The notes under the pieces: generated by a model
Database searches by the model: none
What the model was told of the DNA's origin: nothing
The model's input: only the letters and a program-made list of their open reading frames with translations
Source: Arenimonas sp.
GTDB lineage: Bacteria > Pseudomonadota > Gammaproteobacteria > Xanthomonadales > Xanthomonadaceae
Assembly (NCBI RefSeq): GCF_022842045.1
Contig: NZ_JALHQI010000023.1
Location: 1-39,764, forward strand
Length of the DNA: 39,764 nt
Direction of reading: 5' to 3'
Translations under genes and position numbers: made by a program
Shown here: piece after piece, positions 9,831-20,590 of the stretch
How positions within the stretch are numbered: position 1 is the stretch's first letter
Layout: the number at the start of each line of letters is the position of its first letter

Positions 9831-10703
9831 ATGCGCAATGCTACCCTGATCGTCCTGCTCGCCATCGGCGCCCTGCTGGCCGCCATGGGCTCGGTGTTCG
9901 TGGTCAACGAATCCCAGACCGCGATCGTGCTCAACCTCGGCCGCGTGGTCCGCGCCGACCTCGAGCCCGGCCTGCACTTCAAGTGGCCGCTGGTGGAAGA
10001 GGTGCGCCGCTTCGACCAGCGCATCCTCTCGCTTGACGACGCGCCCGAGCGCTACCTCACTTCCGAGAAGAAGGACGTGAGCGTCGATTTCTTCGTGAAG
10101 TGGAAGATCGCCGACGTCGCCACCTACTACCGTTCCGCCAACGGCGGCAACGAGGACGCGGCCCGCCAGCGCCTGACGCCCATCGTCAAGAACGCCCTGC
10201 GCAACGAGATCAACCAGCGCACGCTGCAGGAAGTGGTGTCGGCCGGCCGCGCCGAACTCTCGGGCAGCTTCCTGGAGGCCGTCAACCGCGGCGCCCGGTC
10301 GCTGGGCATCGAGGTGGTGGACGTGCGCATCAAGCGCATCAACCTGCCCGACGACAGCAACATCCTGCGCACCGTGTACAGCCGCATGAGCACCGAGCGC
10401 ACCCAGGTCGCCAACCAGCTGCGCGCGGAAGGCGTGGAGCAGAGCGAGACCATCCGCTCCGAGGCCGACCGCCAGCGCCAGGTGACCATCGCCGAGGCCG
10501 AGCGCGACGCCCAGAAGCTGCGAGGCGAGGGCGATGCCAAGGCGGCCGAGATCTACGCCCGCGCCTACGGCCAGGATGCCGAGTTCTACGGCTTCTACCG
10601 CAGCCTCGAGGCCTACCGCGAGTCCATGGCCGACGGCCAGACCGTGCTGGTGCTGGACCCGGATTCGGAGTTCCTGCGCCACTTCGGCACCGACAAGCGC
10701 TGA
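9831..10703 (+). CDS. hflC: FtsH modulator subunit HflC (SPFH/band 7)
   Basis: Partner of HflK in the FtsH-regulating membrane complex. The ATG at 9831 follows the hflK stop by 1 bp and gives 290 residues. It has an N-terminal membrane helix (about 4-24), an SPFH domain starting VNESQTAIVLNLGRVV, the ERYLTSEKKDVSVDFFVKWKI segment, and a C-terminal helix rich in Glu/Arg/Ala (SEADRQRQVTIAEAERDAQK) ending with FYRSLEAYRES. A terminator follows. The small yjeT/DUF2065 gene often found between hflC and purA is not present. Confidence 0.96.
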   Translation: MRNATLIVLLAIGALLAAMGSVFVVNESQTAIVLNLGRVVRADLEPGLHFKWPLVEEVRRFDQRILSLDDAPERYLTSEKKDVSVDFFVKWKIADVATYYRSANGGNEDAARQRLTPIVKNALRNEINQRTLQEVVSAGRAELSGSFLEAVNRGARSLGIEVVDVRIKRINLPDDSNILRTVYSRMSTERTQVANQLRAEGVEQSETIRSEADRQRQVTIAEAERDAQKLRGEGDAKAAEIYARAYGQDAEFYGFYRSLEAYRESMADGQTVLVLDPDSEFLRHFGTDKR

Positions 10704-10773
10704 CCGGGCCGGCGGCCCCCCGGGGCCGCCACGCGGGGCTGGCCCCGGCCCGCCATTCCGAGGATAATTTCGC

Positions 10774-10799
10774 AAAGCCGGGGCGACCTCCGGCTTTTT
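10774..10799 (+). terminator. intrinsic terminator after hflC
   Basis: AAAGCCGG (10774-10781) pairs perfectly with CCGGCTTT (10790-10797) around an 8-nt loop, and the T-run continues to 10799. It ends the miaA-hfq-hflX-hflKC unit about 70 bp after hflC and separates it from purA. Confidence 0.85.
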
Positions 10800-10851
10800 G
10801 CACGTCTGGGCCCCGCGAAGGCGCCCGGCGACCGTCGCCCCCGGGTCTTAA

Positions 10852-13034
<2,183 letters not shown>

Positions 13035-13039
13035 CCCAG

Positions 13040-13060
13040 GCCCGGCGCGGGCGCGGGCCG
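13040..13060. other. weak GC hairpin between convergent genes
   Basis: GGCCCG (13040-13045) can pair with CGGGCC (13055-13060) in the 33-bp gap between the beta-lactamase gene and the convergent TPR-sulfotransferase gene. No T-run follows on either strand, so it is at best a weak or Rho-assisted end. Confidence 0.3.
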
Positions 13061-13067
13061 GAAACCG

Positions 13068-15143
13068 TCAGTCCGGGTAGCCCAGCCTGAGCGCGTGCGC
13101 GGCCAGCGCCGGCAGCACCGCCGCCAGGGGCTCGCGGTAGCGCTGCCAGTGCGCTCCGGAGGTTGTCGTGGCCGGGCGCCGGCCGGCTTCGAGCCGGGAG
13201 CGCGCGGCGGCCAGCCAGTCCGCGTCGGCGGCCAGCCCCAGGAAACCGCAGATCGCTGCCAGCGTTTCCGATGGCGCGGCCACGATCTGTTCGTGCCGGA
13301 TATCGTGCCGCGGCAGCTGGAGCTGCGGCTCCAGCGCCTGCCACGCGGCTTCATGCGCCTCGTAAAGTGCCACGGTGCCGGCAAGCGTCTGGAAGGCCGG
13401 GAAGGCCGCCGGCGTCGCCTGCGGCTCCATGAAATTGCGCAGCACGACGTCGCGTGGGTCGCGCAGCGTGCGCAGCAGCCTGGCGCGCGGGAACAGTGCC
13501 TGGACCAGGCCGGCGTGCGTGGCGCGCAACGAGGCGATGTCGACGATCGTCAGCCCGGGTTTTGCGCCCGCGCGTTCCAGCGCCAGCCGGTACTTGCGGC
13601 GCAGTACCTGGCGGTCGGCCTTGTCGAGCGCCGCGATCGCCTCGGGGTAGCCCCCGGGCAGTCCGGCCACCGTGCCCACCACGCCTTCGAGCGTGCCCGC
13701 CTCGCTGGCCAGCGCCAGGGCGGGATGCCCGCGCAGCAGGCGTTCGACCAGGAATTGCCCGGTACGCGGGAAGCCGACCAGGAAGCAGAGGTCGGCGCCG
13801 AGGTCGCCGCCGTCGTCACCGGCCTCCGTGCCCGCCGCGCCCGCCGCGGCCCAGCGCGTGACCGCGGCGAACTCCCGGGCCAGCGCCTCCGGCGCGCGTC
13901 GTGGCCCGCGCACTTCCTGCAACGCCAGCGCGTTGGCCTCGGCGAAGGCAATGAAGGCCTCGGCGCCGGCGTCCGTGCCGGCCGCGTCCAGCGCCTTGCC
14001 GCGCTCATAGTGGAAGCGCTGGCGCACGCGCGGGACCAATCGCCGCGGCTCCACGCCGGTGAGGCGCCGCAGCGCGTCGGCCGGCTTGCCGGCGCGGCGC
14101 TCGATGCGCGCGGCTTCGAGATTGAGCACGGCGTGGTGCGGCGCCAGGGTCAGGCCGGTGTTCACCGCCAGCGCGGCCAGGGCCGGGTCTCCGGCTTCCT
14201 CGGCCACCGCGGCCAGCGCGGCCCAGGCGTCGGGGCTGTTGGAATGCAGCTTCAGCGAGCGTTGCAGCGCCGCGCGCGCGGCGGGCAGCTCGCGCAGTTC
14301 GTGCAGCAGCAGGCCCAGGCAGTAGTGAGACCAGGGGTTTTCCGGCGCCACCTCCACCGCCCGTTCGAAACGTTGGCGCGCCTTGGCCGGCATCCCCAGC
14401 GCCTGCAGGCTGAGCGCGGAGTGCAGCAGGGCCTCCGCGTGGTCGCGGTCGCGGCGCAGCACGTCGTCGAAGGCCTCGAGCGCCTCGGCCGGGCGATCCA
14501 TCGCCAGCAGGGTCACGCCCAGGCCATGGCGCGCCGACAGGTAGCCCGGCGCGATATTCAGTGCGCGCCGCAGCGCCTCGCGGGCGCGCTCGAACTGGTT
14601 GGTCGCGCGCAGGGCGTGGCCCAGGTTGTGCCAGGCCTCGGGGTAGTGCGGATCGATCGCGACGGCGCGTTCGAATTCGGCGATGGCCGCCGGGGTGTCG
14701 CCCAGGTTGTGCAGGGCGCGCGCGAGGTGGTTGTGGCCGGGCGCGTGCGCCGGCGCCAGGGCCAGGGCCTGGCGGCAGGCGGCCACGGCAGCAGGGTAGT
14801 CGCCGCGCACGTGGTGCTCGATGGCCGTGGCCACCCAGCCCGCGGGGCTGGGCGGCTGCCGCGGCACCTGCGTCAGCAGTGCCAGGGCCTCGTCGTTGCG
14901 GCGCTGGCCCACCAGCAGTTCACGCGCGCGCTCGCTGCACAGGGCGTCGTCGGGGAAGTCGGCCAGCGCGGCCAGCGCGCCGTCGGTGTCGCCCTGGCCG
15001 ATCCGCAGCCAGGCCAGGTGCCAGGCCGCCATCGGGTCGCGATCGTGGCCGGCCAGGTGGGCCAGCAGGGTCTCGGCCTCGTCCTGCCGCCCGGCCTCGG
15101 CCAGCGACAGCGCGTGTTCAACGCGGTTGGAATCAGGGGGCAT
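13068..15143 (-). CDS. TPR-repeat protein fused to a sulfotransferase domain
   Basis: The 691-residue protein has two parts. Residues about 5-420 are tandem tetratricopeptide repeats, for example YPEAWHNLGHALRATNQFE and AEALLHSALSLQALGMPAK. Residues about 445-690 are a PAPS-dependent sulfotransferase domain (Sulfotransfer_3 type). The 3'-phosphate-binding element is clear (LLRTLRDPRDVVLRNFM). The 5'-phosphosulfate loop reads GFPRTGQFLVERLL near residue 455, where the family usually has PRSGTT, so two positions that contact PAPS are altered. Family members sulfate peptides, lipids or glycans; the acceptor here cannot be named. There is no signal peptide, so it is probably cytoplasmic. I prefer the ATG at 15141-15143 to a GTG two codons upstream. 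It stands alone, downstream of the tRNA-Leu terminator. Confidence 0.85.
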   Translation of the reverse strand: MPPDSNRVEHALSLAEAGRQDEAETLLAHLAGHDRDPMAAWHLAWLRIGQGDTDGALAALADFPDDALCSERARELLVGQRRNDEALALLTQVPRQPPSPAGWVATAIEHHVRGDYPAAVAACRQALALAPAHAPGHNHLARALHNLGDTPAAIAEFERAVAIDPHYPEAWHNLGHALRATNQFERAREALRRALNIAPGYLSARHGLGVTLLAMDRPAEALEAFDDVLRRDRDHAEALLHSALSLQALGMPAKARQRFERAVEVAPENPWSHYCLGLLLHELRELPAARAALQRSLKLHSNSPDAWAALAAVAEEAGDPALAALAVNTGLTLAPHHAVLNLEAARIERRAGKPADALRRLTGVEPRRLVPRVRQRFHYERGKALDAAGTDAGAEAFIAFAEANALALQEVRGPRRAPEALAREFAAVTRWAAAGAAGTEAGDDGGDLGADLCFLVGFPRTGQFLVERLLRGHPALALASEAGTLEGVVGTVAGLPGGYPEAIAALDKADRQVLRRKYRLALERAGAKPGLTIVDIASLRATHAGLVQALFPRARLLRTLRDPRDVVLRNFMEPQATPAAFPAFQTLAGTVALYEAHEAAWQALEPQLQLPRHDIRHEQIVAAPSETLAAICGFLGLAADADWLAAARSRLEAGRRPATTTSGAHWQRYREPLAAVLPALAAHALRLGYPD

Positions 15144-15202
15144 CGGCACATCCGTCCCGGCGGGTCCGCCCGATTGTAGGGCAGGGCGCGTGGCGGGCGG
15201 GC

Positions 15203-15232
15203 AAAGAAAAAGGCCCGCCGAAGCGGGCCTTT
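15203..15232 (-). terminator. intrinsic terminator of tRNA-Leu
   Basis: A perfect 10-bp stem (15209-15218 with 15223-15232) closed by a TTCG tetraloop, read on the minus strand, is followed by a T-rich tail at 15203-15208. It lies 7 bp beyond the tRNA 3' end, so the tRNA is probably a single-gene transcript. Confidence 0.92.
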
Positions 15233-15238
15233 CTGATT

Positions 15239-15323
<85 letters not shown>

Positions 15324-15358
15324 AGGTGCTTCCCGGCTAAGCCGCGAGGAAGCCGCAT

Positions 15359-15387
15359 AAGTTAATCGCGAGCCCCGGGCTTGTCAA
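15359..15387 (-). promoter_or_regulatory. sigma70 promoter of tRNA-Leu
   Basis: On the minus strand a consensus -35 TTGACA (15382-15387) and a -10 TAACTT (15359-15364) are separated by exactly 17 bp. Transcription would start near 15352, about 30 nt upstream of the mature tRNA. The region after the -10 is GC-rich, as in stringently controlled stable-RNA promoters. Confidence 0.85.
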
Positions 15388-15442
15388 TTGTTCCGTGCGA
15401 GCGCGCGGTCCGGTACAGGTGCCCGGGTGTACCATGGGGCCC

Positions 15443-17899
15443 ATGACACCCCCTGCCAAGAAGCGCGGCACCGGCGGCAAACTGCCGCCGTGGATGCCTG
15501 AAAGCGCAAGCACGTCCGCCCCGGGAAAGAAGCCGGCCGCGAAATCCACCGCCGGCAAGCCCGGCAAGACCGGCAAGAAGGCCGGTCCCAAGCCGCCGCG
15601 CCCGGGCAAGCCCGGCCCCGCGCCCGCCGGCCGTGGGCCCAAGCCGGCCCGGTCGGGCGGACCGGGTGGCCGCAACCCCGGCGCGCACGCCGCGCACGTG
15701 GCGCACGATCCCTTCGCCGCCCGCGAGGCGCAGAAGTACGAGCAGCCCATCACCAGCCGCGAGGCGATCGCCGAGTTCCTCAGCGACAGCGACGGCCCGC
15801 TCACCGCCGAGGACCTGGCCCGTGCGCTCGGCCTGACAGCGCCGGACCGTTTCGACGCGCTCTCGCGCCGGCTCAACGCCATGGTGCGCGACGGCCAGCT
15901 GCTGATGAACCGCCGCGGGGGTTATGCCGCCGCGCGCAAACTCGACCTGATCGCCGGCACCGTGATCGCGAATCCCGACGGCTTCGGCTTCATGAAGGCC
16001 GACGACGGCGGCGAGGACCTGTTCCTGCCGCCGAACGAAATGCGCAAGGCCCTGCACGGCGACCGCGTGCTGGCCAGCGTCACCAACATCGACCGCCGCG
16101 GCCGCCGCGAGGGCGCGATCGTCGAGGTGCTCGAGCACCGCCTCACGCGCCTCACCGGCCGCTACTCCGAGCGCTCGCGCATCGGCATGGTGGTGCCGGA
16201 CGACCGCCGCGTGCTGACCGAAGTGCTGATTCCGCCGGAAGAACGCAACGAGGCGCGCGAAGGCCAGCTCGTGGTGGTGGAAGTGACCGCGCCGCCCGAG
16301 AACGGCCGCCCGCCGATCGGCCGCATCCTGCTGGTGCTGGGCGACAAGCTCACGCCCTCGCTGGTGGTCGAGGCCGCGATCCACGGCCACGACCTGCCGC
16401 ACGTGTTCCCGCGCGAAGCCCTGGCCGAGGCCGCGCTGGTGCCGGTGGAGGTGCCCGCCGCGGAAACCCGCGACCGCGTCGACCTGCGCAAGGTGCCGCT
16501 GGTCACCATCGACGGCGAGGACGCCAAGGACTTCGACGATGCCGTCTGGTGCGAGCCGAACAAGGACGGCTTCCGCCTGATCGTCGCCATCGCCGACGTG
16601 TCCCACTACGTGCGCCCCGGCACCGCGCTCGACGACGAGGCGATCAAGCGCGCCACCTCGGTCTATTTCCCGGGCTTCGTGGTGCCGATGCTGCCCGAGA
16701 CGCTGTCCAACGGCATCTGCTCGCTGATGCCCAAGGTCGAGCGCATGTGCTTCGCCTGCGACATGCAGGTGGACTTCGAAGGCAACGTCACCTCCTCGGA
16801 GTTCTACGAGGCGGTGATGAAGTCGCACGCGCGCCTGACCTACACGCAGGTGTGGAAGGCCGTGGGCGAGGCCGACACCGAGGCCGGCGCCGAGGCCATC
16901 GCCCAGATCGGCTCGCTGATGCCTCAGGTGCAGCGCCTGCACCAGCTGTACAAGGTGCTGGCCAAGGCCCGCACGCGCCGCGGCGCCATCGAGTTCGAGT
17001 CGGGCGAGGTGCGCTTCGTGCTCGACAACAACGGCGAGGTGATCCAGGCCGGCATGCTCGAGCGCAACGATGCGCACAAGCTGATCGAGGAATGCATGAT
17101 CGCGGCGAATGTCGAAGCCGCGAAGTACGTCACCGCCAAGCAGATCCCGGCGCCGTTCCGCGTGCACCCGCGCCCGCCGGAAGGCAAGTACGCCGACCTG
17201 CTCGAGTACCTGAGCGAGTTCGGCCTGAGCCTGCCGCCGTGGTCCAAGGTCAAGCCCAAGGACTTCACCCAGCTGCTGCGCAAGATCCGCGAGCGCCCCG
17301 ACGCGCCCCTGCTCGAGACGGTGCTGCTGCGCTCGCAGAGCCTGGCCGTGTACCAGACCGAGAACCTGGGCCACTTCGGCCTCGCGCTCGAGGCCTACGG
17401 CCACTTCACTTCGCCGATCCGCCGTTACCCCGACCTGCTGCTGCACCGGTCGATCAAGCACGCGCTGCTGAAAGGCGACCCGGACGGCTACCGCTACTCG
17501 GCCAGCGAGATGTCCTCGCTGGCGCTGCACTGCTCGACCATGGAGCGGCGCGCCGACGAGGTGGAGCGCGAGGTGGACGAGCGCTACCGCGGCGCCTGGA
17601 TGGAGAAGCACGTCGGCGACGAGTTCGACGGCGTGGTCAGCGGCGTCACCAACTTCGGGCTGTTCGTCGAGCTGGCCGGTTCCAAGGTCAACGGCCTGGT
17701 GCACGTGACCCAGCTGCCGCACGACTTCTACCACTTCGACCCGCTGCGCCGTTCGCTGGCGGGCGAGCGCCAGGGCCTGAAGTTCCGCCTGGGCGACCCG
17801 GTGCGGGTGCTGGTGCTCAAGGCCAGCGTCGAGGACAAGCGCATTGATTTCAAGCTGGTGGTGCCGGACGGCCCGCCGAAGAAGCGCAAGAGGTTCTGA
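15443..17899 (+). CDS. rnr: exoribonuclease R
   Basis: RNase R is a 3'-to-5' processive hydrolytic exoribonuclease that degrades structured RNA and acts in rRNA and tmRNA quality control. From the ATG at 15443 it has 818 residues (E. coli 813); an ATG at 15434 is an alternative and neither has a strong ribosome site. A Lys/Pro/Gly-rich basic stretch (about 1-85) precedes the winged-helix (ITSREAIAEFLSDSDGPLTAEDLARALGL) and cold-shock domains (LIAGTVIANPDGFGFMKAD). The RNB catalytic domain has DGEDAKDFDDAV with the metal-binding Asp set and ends FTSPIRRYPDLLLHR. A C-terminal S1 domain (GVVSGVTNFGLFVEL) and the basic tail KKRKRF follow. It overlaps rlmB by 1 bp, as in E. coli rnr-rlmB. Confidence 0.97.
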   Translation: MTPPAKKRGTGGKLPPWMPESASTSAPGKKPAAKSTAGKPGKTGKKAGPKPPRPGKPGPAPAGRGPKPARSGGPGGRNPGAHAAHVAHDPFAAREAQKYEQPITSREAIAEFLSDSDGPLTAEDLARALGLTAPDRFDALSRRLNAMVRDGQLLMNRRGGYAAARKLDLIAGTVIANPDGFGFMKADDGGEDLFLPPNEMRKALHGDRVLASVTNIDRRGRREGAIVEVLEHRLTRLTGRYSERSRIGMVVPDDRRVLTEVLIPPEERNEAREGQLVVVEVTAPPENGRPPIGRILLVLGDKLTPSLVVEAAIHGHDLPHVFPREALAEAALVPVEVPAAETRDRVDLRKVPLVTIDGEDAKDFDDAVWCEPNKDGFRLIVAIADVSHYVRPGTALDDEAIKRATSVYFPGFVVPMLPETLSNGICSLMPKVERMCFACDMQVDFEGNVTSSEFYEAVMKSHARLTYTQVWKAVGEADTEAGAEAIAQIGSLMPQVQRLHQLYKVLAKARTRRGAIEFESGEVRFVLDNNGEVIQAGMLERNDAHKLIEECMIAANVEAAKYVTAKQIPAPFRVHPRPPEGKYADLLEYLSEFGLSLPPWSKVKPKDFTQLLRKIRERPDAPLLETVLLRSQSLAVYQTENLGHFGLALEAYGHFTSPIRRYPDLLLHRSIKHALLKGDPDGYRYSASEMSSLALHCSTMERRADEVEREVDERYRGAWMEKHVGDEFDGVVSGVTNFGLFVELAGSKVNGLVHVTQLPHDFYHFDPLRRSLAGERQGLKFRLGDPVRVLVLKASVEDKRIDFKLVVPDGPPKKRKRF

Positions 17900-18651
17900 T
17901 GAGCAAGAAGGACAACTGGATCGCCGGCATCAACGCGGTGGCCTCGGCGCTCGAGCACGACCTCGAGCACGTGCGCGAGGTGCTGATCGAAGCGGGCGGG
18001 AAAAACGCGCGGCTGACCGAGATCGAGGAGACCGCGCGCCGCCGCGACGTCTCGGTGCGGCGCATCCCGCTTCAGTCGCTGGAAGGCATCGTCGGCAACC
18101 TGCGCCACCAGGGCGTGATCGCCCGCTACGAGGCGGCCAAGCCGACCGACGAGAAAGAGCTGCCGGGCCTGGTGGAAGCCGCCGGCGGCAAGGCGCTGGT
18201 GCTGGTGCTCGACGGCGTGCAGGACCCGCACAACCTCGGCGCCTGCCTGCGCAGCGCGGCCGCCGCCGGCGTCACCGCGGTGGTGATCCCGAAGGACAAG
18301 GCCGCGCCGATCAACGCCACCGTGCGCAAGACCTCGGCCGGCGCCGCCGACCGCATCCCGGTGGTCAGCGTCACCAACCTGGCGCGCACGCTGCGCGCGC
18401 TTCAGGAGCTGGGCGTGTGGATCTACGGCCTTGACGGCGCCGCCACCCAGTCCATCCACGCGATCGACTTCACCGGCAACGTCGCCATCGTGATGGGCGG
18501 CGAAGGCGAGGGCATGCGCCGCCTCACCCGCGAGCATTGCGACGGGCTGGTGAAGATCCCGATGCCGGGTGAAATGGAAAGCCTGAACGTCTCGGTCGCC
18601 ACCGGCGTCGCGCTGTTCGAGGTGGTGCGCCAGCGGGGAGCGAAGGCATGA
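17899..18651 (+). CDS. rlmB: 23S rRNA (guanosine-2'-O-)-methyltransferase RlmB
   Basis: SPOUT (TrmH-family) enzyme that methylates the 2'-O of G2251 in the 23S P-loop. The 250-residue protein has an N-terminal substrate-binding domain (WIAGINAVASALE) and the SPOUT knot motifs LDGVQDPHNLGACLRSA (motif 1), GGEGEGMRRLTREHCD (motif 2) and IPMPGEMESLNVSVATGVALFE (motif 3). The ATG overlaps the rnr stop (TGATG) and the stop overlaps the next gene by 4 bp, so all three are translationally coupled. Confidence 0.96.
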   Translation: MSKKDNWIAGINAVASALEHDLEHVREVLIEAGGKNARLTEIEETARRRDVSVRRIPLQSLEGIVGNLRHQGVIARYEAAKPTDEKELPGLVEAAGGKALVLVLDGVQDPHNLGACLRSAAAAGVTAVVIPKDKAAPINATVRKTSAGAADRIPVVSVTNLARTLRALQELGVWIYGLDGAATQSIHAIDFTGNVAIVMGGEGEGMRRLTREHCDGLVKIPMPGEMESLNVSVATGVALFEVVRQRGAKA

Positions 18652-18941
18652 GCCTGCAGTGGTACGACTTCGTGGGCCTGGCCGGCGTCGGCTTCGTGCT
18701 GGTGTCCTTCTTCCTGCTGCAGGCCGGCAAGCTGGCGGGCGACGCGCTGGGCTACCAGCTCGCGAACCTGTTCGGCGCGGTGTTCATCCTGGTCTCGATC
18801 TTCGGCCCGTCGCCGGATTTCCGCGACGTCATCTCGACCACGATCATGCAGCTCGCCTGGATCGCCATCAGCGGCTACGGCCTCTGGCGCGGCCTCAAGT
18901 CCCGCGTCGCGCGCTTCCGCAAGCCCAAGGATCCGTCCTGA
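18648..18941 (+). CDS. small three-helix membrane protein (CBU_0592-like)
   Basis: A 97-residue protein with three hydrophobic segments (about 8-26, 36-53 and 63-82) and a basic C-terminus (GLKSRVARFRKPKDPS), typical of the uncharacterised CBU_0592-like membrane family. It shares ATGA with the rlmB stop and so is probably made from the rnr-rlmB transcript. Its own stop lies 1 bp from the stop of the convergent cysK. Function unknown. Confidence 0.75.
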   Translation: MSLQWYDFVGLAGVGFVLVSFFLLQAGKLAGDALGYQLANLFGAVFILVSIFGPSPDFRDVISTTIMQLAWIAISGYGLWRGLKSRVARFRKPKDPS

Positions 18942-18942
18942 C

Positions 18943-19896
18943 CTACAGCGCCGCCGCCCAGTCTTCGTCGGAGCCTTCGTTGATGCCCTCGAAGAGGAAG
19001 GTGCTGAGGTAGCGTTCGCCGGTGTCGGGGATCATGGCCAGCACCACGCTGCCCGGCTCCAGGGTCTTGGCCACTTCCAGCGCCGCGGCGAAGGTGCCGC
19101 CGCCGGAGATGCCGCAGAAGATGCCTTCCTGCGTCGCCAATGCCCGGGCCGTGTCGCGGGCCATCACGTCGGTCACCGGCACGATCAGGTCGAAGATGTC
19201 GCGGTTGAGCACCGCCGGGATGAAATCCGGCGTCCAGCCCTGGATCTTGTGCGGCTGCCAGTCCTTGCCGCTCAGCAGGGCGGCGCCGTCCGGCTCGGTG
19301 ACGGCGATCTTCAGGTCGGGCCGTGCGGCCTTCATCACTTCGCCCACGCCCGTGAGCGTGCCGCCGGTGCCGTAGCCGGTGACGAACCAGTCCAGCCGCT
19401 TGGCCGCGAAGTCGCGCAGGATCTCCGGGCCGGTGGTGCTGCGGTGGTAGGCGGGGTTGGCCGGGTTCTCGAACTGGCGTGCCAGGAAGGCGCCGTGCTT
19501 TTCCGCGAAGGCCGCCGCGCGCTTGACCATGCCGCTGCCGCGCTCGGGCGCGGGCGTCAGGATCACCTTGGCGCCCAGGGCCCGCATCAGCTTGCGGCGC
19601 TCGATCGAGAAGGTCTCGGTCATGAAGGCCACGAAGGGATAGCCGCGCGCCGCGCACACCATCGCCAGCGCCACGCCGGTGTTGCCGGAGGTGGCTTCGA
19701 CCACCATCTGGCCGGGCTTGAGCTCGCCGCGCTGTTCGGCGTCGAGGATGATGGCCAGCGCCAGCCGGTCCTTCACAGAGGACATCGGGTTGAAGTACTC
19801 GAGCTTGGCGTACATCGCGACGCCGGCGGGGGCGAGGCGGTTGATGCGGACGATCGGCGTGTCGCCGACGGTGCCGAGGATGCTGTCGTGGATCAT
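18943..19896 (-). CDS. cysK: cysteine synthase (O-acetylserine sulfhydrylase)
   Basis: PLP enzyme that makes cysteine from O-acetylserine and sulfide. At 317 residues it is the size of CysK. The PLP lysine is K42 in SSVKDR. EATSGNTGVALA binds the substrate carboxylate, GTGGTLTG binds the PLP phosphate, and CGISGGGTFAAAL and IPDTGERYLST close the domain. CysK rather than CysM is suggested by the IPDTGERYLST ending. It is the last of seven same-strand genes starting with the sigma factor and lies 28 bp after rnt. Whether it belongs to the hvf transcript is not shown by sequence. Confidence 0.92.
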   Translation of the reverse strand: MIHDSILGTVGDTPIVRINRLAPAGVAMYAKLEYFNPMSSVKDRLALAIILDAEQRGELKPGQMVVEATSGNTGVALAMVCAARGYPFVAFMTETFSIERRKLMRALGAKVILTPAPERGSGMVKRAAAFAEKHGAFLARQFENPANPAYHRSTTGPEILRDFAAKRLDWFVTGYGTGGTLTGVGEVMKAARPDLKIAVTEPDGAALLSGKDWQPHKIQGWTPDFIPAVLNRDIFDLIVPVTDVMARDTARALATQEGIFCGISGGGTFAAALEVAKTLEPGSVVLAMIPDTGERYLSTFLFEGINEGSDEDWAAAL

Positions 19897-19924
19897 GGCG
19901 TGACTCCCGGTGGGGGTGCGGCGA

Positions 19925-20569
19925 TCAATCCTCGTGCGCGGCTTCCAGGTCCTTCTCGGCGAACTGGCGCCAGCGGTTGAGCACCGCGCAGAACAGCTGC
20001 GCCGTGCGTTCGGTGTCGTACACGGCCGAGTGGGCCTGCTCGCCGTCCCAGGGCAGGCCGGCGGCCTGCACCGCGCGGCTGAGCACCGTTTGCCCGTAGG
20101 CCATGCCGGCCAGGGTGACGGTGTCGAAGGTGCTGAAGGGATGGAACGGGTTGCGCTTGTGGCCCACGCGGTTGACCGCGGCGTTGAGGAAGCCGAGGTC
20201 GAAATGGGCGTTGTGCCCGACCAGGATCGCGCGCTGGCAGCCGTGGCGCTTGGCGGCGGCGCGCACCGGGGCGAAGATGTGGTCGAGCGCGGCGCGCTCC
20301 TCCAGCGCCCCGCGCAGCGGCGAATCGAGGCGGATGCCGGTGATCTCCAGCGAGCGCGGGTCGATCTCCGAGCCGGCGAAGGGCTCGACGTGGGTGCTGA
20401 CGGTTTCGCCCAGCACGTACCAGCCGTCGCCGTCGAGTTCGATCGGCACCGCGGCGATCTCGAGCAGGGCGTGGCGGTTGCAGTCGAAGCCGCCGGTCTC
20501 GACGTCCACCACCACGGGAAGGAAGCCGCGGAAACGCTCGGCCATGCGCGGCAGGAAGGGGGAATCCAT
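19925..20569 (-). CDS. rnt: ribonuclease T
   Basis: DEDDh exoribonuclease that trims the 3' ends of tRNA (CCA turnover) and of 5S and 23S rRNA. The 214-residue length matches E. coli (215). The four acidic residues and the His are present: D22 and E24 (VDVETGGF), D124 ([10 protein letters not shown]), H180 and D185 (HSAVYDTE). The [16 protein letters not shown] start is diagnostic of RNase T. It begins 21 bp after the doxX-family stop and probably rides the hvf transcript or an internal promoter. Confidence 0.95.
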   Translation of the reverse strand: MDSPFLPRMAERFRGFLPVVVDVETGGFDCNRHALLEIAAVPIELDGDGWYVLGETVSTHVEPFAGSEIDPRSLEITGIRLDSPLRGALEERAALDHIFAPVRAAAKRHGCQRAILVGHNAHFDLGFLNAAVNRVGHKRNPFHPFSTFDTVTLAGMAYGQTVLSRAVQAAGLPWDGEQAHSAVYDTERTAQLFCAVLNRWRQFAEKDLEAAHED

Positions 20570-20590
20570 GCCGCGCAGGATAGCAGAGGG

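Noticed and set aside
10763..10768. GATAAT as a possible purA promoter -10
   Set aside because: It lies immediately upstream of the hflC terminator, so a transcript from it would be stopped before purA. No -35 is seen.
13095..15179. A 694-codon plus-strand frame opposite the TPR-sulfotransferase
   Set aside because: Gly/Gln/Arg/Ala-rich with no domain. The minus-strand frame has clear TPR and sulfotransferase motifs.
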